From the NCBI RefSeq assembly GCF_011075055.1, contig NC_058143.1, positions 11,919,057 through 11,983,056 of the forward strand: a stretch of 64,000 nucleotides of DNA, written 5' to 3'. Below the pieces are notes generated by a model. The model was not told the origin of the DNA. It saw only the letters and a program-made list of their open reading frames with translations, and did not search any database. The translations under genes were made by a program, and so were the position numbers. The DNA is from Mangifera indica (Eukaryota > Streptophyta > Magnoliopsida > Sapindales > Anacardiaceae). Below are positions 58,801 through 64,000 of the stretch, in pieces (positions within the stretch are counted from its first letter, which is position 1; every line of letters begins with the position of its first letter).

Positions 58801-61800
58801 TTAAACAAATAGGTTGGGAAATCTCTCTCTCATTTGTTGCTCAACCTCCCATGTGGCTTCTTCCACCTTATGATTCCTCCATAATACTTTCACTAATGGA
58901 ATGGTCTTATTTCGGAGCTCTTTTATTTTTCTGTCTAGTATCTGCACTGGTTGCTCCTCATAAGCTAAATCTTCTTTTAATTCCACATCATCTGATTTCA
59001 AGACATGTAAAGGATCGCTAATGTACTTTCTCAATAAAGAAATATGAAATACATTATGAACTCGATCCATACTAGGTGGAAGTGCAAGTCTATAAGCCAC
59101 CTTGCCCACTCTTTCTAAAATTTCAAATGGGCCAATAAATCTTGGAGCAAGTTTCCCTTTTCTTCCAAATCTCATCACGTGCTTGTAAGGGGCTACTTTC
59201 ACAAAAACTTTGTCACCCGGTTGAAACTCTACTTCTTTCCTTTTCAAATCTGCATAGCTCTTTTGTCTGTCCTGAGCTTGCTTCAATCTAGTCTTGATAA
59301 TCTTTATATCTTCCACCATCCTTTGGGTTAACTCAGGCCCAAGAATTTGACTCAAATCATCTCGCTCTCCTATATCATCCCAATGTAATGGAGATCTACA
59401 CTTTCGTCCATAAAGAGCCTCATATGGTGCCATTTTAATGGTGGACTGGTAACTATTATTATATGCAAATTCAATCAATGGAATCATTTCATGCCAGGTC
59501 ATTTTATAATCTAAACAACAGGCCCTCAACATATCCTCTAGTATTTGATTCACCCTTTCTGTTTGGCCATCTGTTTGAGGATGATATGCTGTGCTAAATG
59601 CCAGCCTAGTACCCAATGCTCTTTGTAAGCTACCCCAAAAAGCTGAAACAAATTTGGGGTCTCTATCCGACACAATAGTTTTGGGTACACCATGTAATCT
59701 CACAATCTCTCGTATATAAATCTGGGCCAGTTGATCTGAAGCAAAACTATCTTTCACTGGAATAAAATGGGCCGATTTAGTCAATCTATCTACAATCACC
59801 CATAATGCATTATAGCCTTTTTGTACTCGAGGTAGGCCAATGATGAAATCCATTGAAATATCTTCCCACTTCCATTCAGGAATACTAAGTGGGTGAAGCA
59901 AACCTGAAGGTCTCTGATGCTCGGCCTTGACCTGTTGACATACCAAGCACTTAGCTACATAGTCACCAATATCTTTCTTCATACCTATCCACCAATAAGT
60001 TTTCTTTGAATCCTGATACATCTTTACTCCCCCAGGATGAGCAGTGTAAAGTGTATCATGTGCTTCACTTAGGATTTTCTTTCTCAACTCCAGATCTTGG
60101 GGAATACATACCCTGTTTCTGAACTTGAGCACTCCATCTATCATTTGAAACTCAGTTGTTTTCCCTTCGCATATCTGTTGACTTATTTTCTGGCACCATA
60201 AATCTTCTACTTGCTTCTCTTTTATTTCATTGAAGAGATTAGGTTGAATTTCCAATCTGGCCACTTGACTTCTTATCACCTCAATTTGTTCCCTCTGAAA
60301 CTCTTTTTGTAACTCTATCTGAATGGTGAGGTGAGCTATGGCGATCTTTCTACTCAAGGCATCGGCTACCACATTTGCTTTACCCGGTTGATATTTAATA
60401 GCACATTCATAATCTTTGACTAGCTCCAACCATTTCCTTTGTCTCATATTCAAGTCTTTCTGAGTGAAGAAATATTTTAGACTTTTATGGTCGGTGTAGA
60501 TATTACATTTAACTCCATATAAATAATGCCTCCAAATTTTTAAAGCAAAAACCACTGCCGCTAACTCTAAATCATGGGTAGGGTAGCGTGTTTCATAATC
60601 TTTTAACTGCCGAGAGGCATACGCTATCACCTTACCTTTTTGCATCAACACGGCTCCCAAGCCATTATACGAGGCATCACAATAAATATCATAATCTACA
60701 CCTTCCTCTGGTAATACTAAAATAGGAGCTGTAGTCAACCGCCTTTTTAGTTCTTGGAAACTCTTTTCACAAGCATCAGTCCATAGAAAAGGAGTTCCTT
60801 GCCTGGTAAGAGCTGTAAGTGGCTTGGCCAACCGGGCAAAACCTTGAACAAATCTTCTGTAATAGCCGGCTAGCCCTAAAAAGCTTCTGATCTCTTTCAC
60901 AGTCTTTGGCCTCGCCCATTCAAGTATTGTTTCCACTTTACTGGGGTCCACAACTATACCTTCCTTAGTAACCACATGTCCCAAAAATACTACTCGATCC
61001 AACCAGAATTCACACTTAGAGAATTTGGCAAACAATTTCTTTTCTCTCAATCTTTGTAGCACAAATCTCAAGTGTTCAACATGTTCTACTTCTGATCTAG
61101 AATATATCAAGATATCATCAATAAATACCACCAGGAATTTGTCAAGGCAATCATGAAATACTCGATTCATTAAATCCATAAAGATTGCAGGAGCATTAGT
61201 CAATCCAAAGGGCATCACCACAAACTCGTAGTGCCCGTAGCGAGTCCGAAAAGCTGTCTTTGGAATATCTTGCTCTGCAATCCTCACTTGGTGATAACCC
61301 GATCTCAAGTCAATTTTGGAGAACACAGAAGCTCCTTTCAATTGATCAAATAAATCATCAATTCGAGGCAACGGGTATTTATTCTTTACTGTCAATTTAT
61401 TCAACTCTCTGTAATCTATGCACATACGGAGCGACCCATCTTTCTTTTTGACAAATAGTATGGGTGCTCCCCAAGGAGAGTGGCTAGGTCTAATAAAACC
61501 CTTATCTAAAAGTTCTTGCAACTGTTTCTTTAATTCTTGTAATTCAGCTGGAGCCATTCGGTAAGGGGCTTTTGAAATTGGGGCTGAGCCAGGTTCTAAC
61601 TCGATACTAAACTCCAACTCTCTCTCTGGAGGTAAACCTGGTAGCTCATCAGGAAAGACATCTGGGAAATCTTGTACTATTGGGACATCTTGAACACCCA
61701 ATCTTTGAACATCATGCTCATGTACCACATGAGCTAAATATCCCGTACACCTTTTTTTCAATAATTTTTGCGCCTTTACACTACTGATCATCATACTAGG

Positions 61801-62349
61801 CTGATGGCCCTCTCCAAAATTAAAGTAATCCCCATTATCAAGTTGGAATCGAGCCTTTTTCTTTCTACAGTCAATCTCAACTCCATATCTTTCTAAGAAA
61901 TCCATGCCCAGGATAACATCAAAATTGGGCATATCAAAGACAATCAAGTCCACCTTTAACTCTCTCCCATGTATCACTACCCTCTGGTCTTTTAGCATTT
62001 TATCAGTAATCACACTCCCACCATCTGGCATCTCAACTCTAATAGAATGGGTAGATCTAACAGGCACTAAACATACCCTTTCAATAACCCCTGGTGCAAT
62101 AAAGGAGTGTGTAGCTCCTGAATCAATCAATGCATATAAAGAAACAGAGTGGAAAAAGAGCTGACCAGTAACTGCAGATGGACTAGCCTCTGCCTGACTA
62201 TGGGTAGCTGTATAGACTCGTGCATTAGTACCTCTCCCTGGTTGCACTGGCGGAATTAGGCTTTGTTGTGGCTGTATCTGAACTGGCACTTCGGTACTCT
62301 GGCAATCCTTTGCTATATGCCCTGGCTGTCGGCATCTATAACAAATCAC
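58801..62349 (-). CDS. Gypsy pol polyprotein: protease, RT, RNase H, integrase, chromodomain
   Basis: 1,182 residues counted from the first Met after the TGA; the open frame extends 31 codons further upstream. Domains, by residue: zinc knuckle [14 protein letters not shown] (3-16); protease DSG (76-78); reverse transcriptase with FIDD (409-412); RNase H with D558, E595 and D620. Integrase follows with H764, H771, C801, C804 and the D834, D895, E931 triad. Its linker reads [20 protein letters not shown] and a chromodomain-like end reads [20 protein letters not shown] and [12 protein letters not shown] (about 1115-1160). No internal stop. The protein copies the RNA and inserts it; chromodomains can direct insertion to heterochromatin. 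It is in the same frame as gag. Confidence 0.95.
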   Translation of the reverse strand: MICYRCRQPGHIAKDCQSTEVPVQIQPQQSLIPPVQPGRGTNARVYTATHSQAEASPSAVTGQLFFHSVSLYALIDSGATHSFIAPGVIERVCLVPVRSTHSIRVEMPDGGSVITDKMLKDQRVVIHGRELKVDLIVFDMPNFDVILGMDFLERYGVEIDCRKKKARFQLDNGDYFNFGEGHQPSMMISSVKAQKLLKKRCTGYLAHVVHEHDVQRLGVQDVPIVQDFPDVFPDELPGLPPERELEFSIELEPGSAPISKAPYRMAPAELQELKKQLQELLDKGFIRPSHSPWGAPILFVKKKDGSLRMCIDYRELNKLTVKNKYPLPRIDDLFDQLKGASVFSKIDLRSGYHQVRIAEQDIPKTAFRTRYGHYEFVVMPFGLTNAPAIFMDLMNRVFHDCLDKFLVVFIDDILIYSRSEVEHVEHLRFVLQRLREKKLFAKFSKCEFWLDRVVFLGHVVTKEGIVVDPSKVETILEWARPKTVKEIRSFLGLAGYYRRFVQGFARLAKPLTALTRQGTPFLWTDACEKSFQELKRRLTTAPILVLPEEGVDYDIYCDASYNGLGAVLMQKGKVIAYASRQLKDYETRYPTHDLELAAVVFALKIWRHYLYGVKCNIYTDHKSLKYFFTQKDLNMRQRKWLELVKDYECAIKYQPGKANVVADALSRKIAIAHLTIQIELQKEFQREQIEVIRSQVARLEIQPNLFNEIKEKQVEDLWCQKISQQICEGKTTEFQMIDGVLKFRNRVCIPQDLELRKKILSEAHDTLYTAHPGGVKMYQDSKKTYWWIGMKKDIGDYVAKCLVCQQVKAEHQRPSGLLHPLSIPEWKWEDISMDFIIGLPRVQKGYNALWVIVDRLTKSAHFIPVKDSFASDQLAQIYIREIVRLHGVPKTIVSDRDPKFVSAFWGSLQRALGTRLAFSTAYHPQTDGQTERVNQILEDMLRACCLDYKMTWHEMIPLIEFAYNNSYQSTIKMAPYEALYGRKCRSPLHWDDIGERDDLSQILGPELTQRMVEDIKIIKTRLKQAQDRQKSYADLKRKEVEFQPGDKVFVKVAPYKHVMRFGRKGKLAPRFIGPFEILERVGKVAYRLALPPSMDRVHNVFHISLLRKYISDPLHVLKSDDVELKEDLAYEEQPVQILDRKIKELRNKTIPLVKVLWRNHKVEEATWEVEQQMRERFPNLFV

Positions 62350-62442
62350 CTGTTTCTGCTGGTACCAACATTCTCCACTATGACGTTTCCCACAAATCTG
62401 ACACTGGGGAATATTTTCTTTTCTAGGCCTCTTGTCACTCTT
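62350..62442 (-). other. Open linker between gag TGA and pol Met, with first zinc knuckle
   Basis: 31 codons open in the gag/pol frame, including [13 protein letters not shown] (C-X2-C-X3-H-X3-C). With [14 protein letters not shown] downstream it forms a two-knuckle nucleocapsid. It would be translated only if the TGA is read through or is not present in the active form. Confidence 0.85.
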
Positions 62443-63465
62443 TCAACCTTTTCTACTTGCTTTTGACTGTAATTTTCTTTTTCCCCTATTGTTTCTGAAA
62501 CTAGAGCCAATTGAACTACCCCCTGATGTTGTAACAGGTGCTGAAATAGTCAATGAAGCAGGTAAAGCTGATTGACTTGGCATCACTATCTGAGGTGCTG
62601 TCAATGCTGGAGGTGTTGACATGGAAGGTGCATTCCTGGGTAGCTTATTAACATATACCTCCAACCTCAATGCTCTCTCCAATGCCTCTTCATAAGTTTG
62701 AGGAGGTTGTGGTCCAGCTAGCACATGCAAGGCTATCTCCGGTCTAAGGCCTTGAAGAAATATGTCCAACTGGAGACTAGGGGTACTCACCATACCTGGA
62801 GCAAAACTGGCTAAGACATCAAAACGGGTAGAGTAATCCTTTACTGAACCCTCTCCCTGCTGTAAAGAAATGAACTCTTGAACTTTGACTGCTACCACAT
62901 CAGCTGTTCTGTATTGGGCCTCAAATGCCCTTCTAAAGTCTTGCCAGGTCATCAGATCCACATTTCTGGTTTCTTTAACTAGGTCCCACCATACGCGGGC
63001 CTCTCCCCTCATCAAGAAACTGGCATACCGAACTTTTTCTCTATCAATCATAGGAAATAAATCCATAGTACTTTCCACCTGCTTGATCCATTCATCAGCC
63101 ATTAAAGGATCTTTAGTACCTTTAAATTCAGGAGGGGTATGCTGATTAGGTAAGGAATAAATGGGCTCAAGTCGCCTTTGAGCTCTAATTTCTCCTCTCC
63201 CTTCATTCCTCATTTCATTTCTGATTTCTTCTATGACTTCCTCACGAATCTCACTTCTTATCTCATCTCGGATGGCATCTCTGGCTATATTTTCAGGTAT
63301 GGGTCTATCTTGACTCTCAGTCAACACCTGACGGACTATATCTCTTATTTCTGCTAGCCCAAATCCTGAACCAACTGACGGGGCAGGGTTAGATGGTTCT
63401 CCCGTCTCTCTCTGCATACCCCTTCCACGACCCCGTCCTCGTCCTCGTCTTGTGGTACTCATCAT
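62443..63465 (-). CDS. Gypsy gag (capsid) protein, ends at in-frame TGA
   Basis: 340 residues, beginning MMSTTRRGRGRGRGRGMQRE. A retrotransposon gag/capsid domain occupies about residues 100-250 (PPEFKGTKDPLMADEWIKQV, YASFLMRGEARVWWDLVKET, FLQGLRPEIALHVLA). A Pro/Ser/Thr-rich linker follows, ending RKG and TGA at 62445-62443. The first zinc knuckle ([12 protein letters not shown]) lies after the TGA, so the stop cuts gag short of its nucleic-acid-binding part. Gag packages the element RNA in cytoplasmic particles. Confidence 0.93.
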   Translation of the reverse strand: MMSTTRRGRGRGRGRGMQRETGEPSNPAPSVGSGFGLAEIRDIVRQVLTESQDRPIPENIARDAIRDEIRSEIREEVIEEIRNEMRNEGRGEIRAQRRLEPIYSLPNQHTPPEFKGTKDPLMADEWIKQVESTMDLFPMIDREKVRYASFLMRGEARVWWDLVKETRNVDLMTWQDFRRAFEAQYRTADVVAVKVQEFISLQQGEGSVKDYSTRFDVLASFAPGMVSTPSLQLDIFLQGLRPEIALHVLAGPQPPQTYEEALERALRLEVYVNKLPRNAPSMSTPPALTAPQIVMPSQSALPASLTISAPVTTSGGSSIGSSFRNNRGKRKLQSKASRKG

Positions 63466-63666
63466 CTAATAACTGCATAAGTGTAATTACAAAATATTCT
63501 ATTATTTGAATACAGGTAAAGAAAACAACTTACTGTAGTCGATTCTCGGGAGCTGATCTGTGAGACATGAGGGGCACCTGTGCAATATTAGAATGCAAAA
63601 CCATAGATATATTGTATTATATTACCACACATTGTATTATATCTTCTTTTAAGCGCCCAAAATCGC

Positions 63667-63678
63667 GCTCTGATACCA
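63667..63678 (-). other. Primer-binding site, initiator Met tRNA
   Basis: On the minus strand TGGTATCAGAGC, the classical complement of the 3' end of plant initiator-Met tRNA, four bases inside the 5' LTR border. Confidence 0.93.
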
Positions 63679-63682
63679 AAAA

Positions 63683-64000
63683 TGTAACCTCTCCTAACCA
63701 TTGGGTGTGTTACAGAAAAAAACAGCATGAGTTCCCCTATTGTAGAGGGCCCGGGGAATATTTTTCTCTTTTTCATTATGCCCTGTAACACGCCCAATTT
63801 GTAATTCACACAAACCAGTCCTACCAATCGACTGGATTTTTATCAACTTAATTACCATTAGTAAAATAAATACATAATAATGACAATTATAAAATTATCA
63901 CCCACAGAAACTTTATAATCATTTTTCGTAACTAGCCATATATATATATACATATCTTCCAATATTTACATCAAGTATATATATATATATATACATATAT
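63683..64000 (-). repeat. 5' LTR of the chromovirus (first 318 bp, continues outside)
   Basis: Matches 56507-56824 with one difference seen (CGGCATGAG against CAGCATGAG). The rest lies beyond the window. Confidence 0.95.

Larger units (their letters stand above)
56507..64000 (-). mobile_element. Ty3/Gypsy chromovirus, Tekay/Del type, near-complete
   Basis: Transcribed from right to left: 5' LTR (cut by window end), PBS, gag, TGA, pol, polypurine tract, 3' LTR. LTRs begin TGTAAC and end GTTACA. The two LTR ends compare over 318 bases with one difference seen, so insertion is recent. It sits inside the 3' flank of ankyrin copy 4. The 5-bp target duplication cannot be checked because the right end is outside the window. 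The clade is judged from the integrase linker and C-terminal chromodomain-like region. Confidence 0.95.

Noticed and set aside
61260..63145. Plus-strand ORFs opposite gag and pol
   Set aside because: Shadows of the retrotransposon reading frame.

Overview
The window is repeat-dense, AT-rich nuclear DNA of a flowering plant, most probably a eudicot. The reasons are spliced genes with GT-AG introns, plant TATA boxes, ankyrin-PGG (ACCELERATED CELL DEATH 6-like) genes, a plastid fibrillin relic, Mutator-like and hAT transposons and a chromodomain Ty3/Gypsy retrotransposon. I see no bacterial, organellar or CRISPR sequence and no tRNA or rRNA gene. I do not name a species.

Region by region. 1-15740: diverged tandem units of about 3.6 kb. 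Each unit holds a TATA box, a short ORF (46 codons in the two full copies) and a poly(A) signal, and a (TA)54 microsatellite interrupts one unit. 15740-17460: wreck of a hAT transposase. 18030-18650: wreck of a Ty3/Gypsy pol 3' end, followed by LTR-like sequence. 21785-22509 and 33057-35001: two broken copies of one gene for a membrane protein with a long acidic tail. Between them lies an 8,440-bp Mutator-like element (23427-31866) with a perfect 9-bp target-site duplication, a broken MURA transposase, an oppositely oriented DUF1985 gene, and inverted arrays of a 119-bp repeat. 35250-38073: another piece of the upstream repeat family, then a 1.7-kb inverted-repeat element.

38500-56500: a cluster of ankyrin-PGG genes. 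Copy 1 is a pseudogene, copy 2 is truncated, copy 3 (47947-50437) reads as a complete five-exon gene of 717 codons, and copy 4 is only a 3' relic. Small non-autonomous elements with GGCCAAA-type ends have settled repeatedly in this cluster (43413-44115, 44285-45184, 45457-46412, 51957-52854), most with 9-bp target duplications. Two of them are near-perfect palindromes rich in GAAGACGA/TCGTCTTC. A plastid fibrillin exon relic lies at 53035-53476 on the minus strand.

56507-64000: a nearly intact Tekay/Del-type chromovirus on the minus strand. It has a complete 3' LTR, polypurine tract, pol, gag, an initiator-Met tRNA primer-binding site and the first 318 bp of a nearly identical 5' LTR cut by the window end. 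Gag and pol share one reading frame and are separated by a single TGA.

The only host gene that looks able to give a full protein is ankyrin-PGG copy 3, and even it has lost the splice acceptor conserved upstream of the start codon in its sisters. Everything else is mobile or decayed. The most interesting structures are the DUF1985-carrying Mutator element with amplified promoter modules at both ends, the recurring TATA/short-ORF/poly(A) unit, and the palindromic elements.
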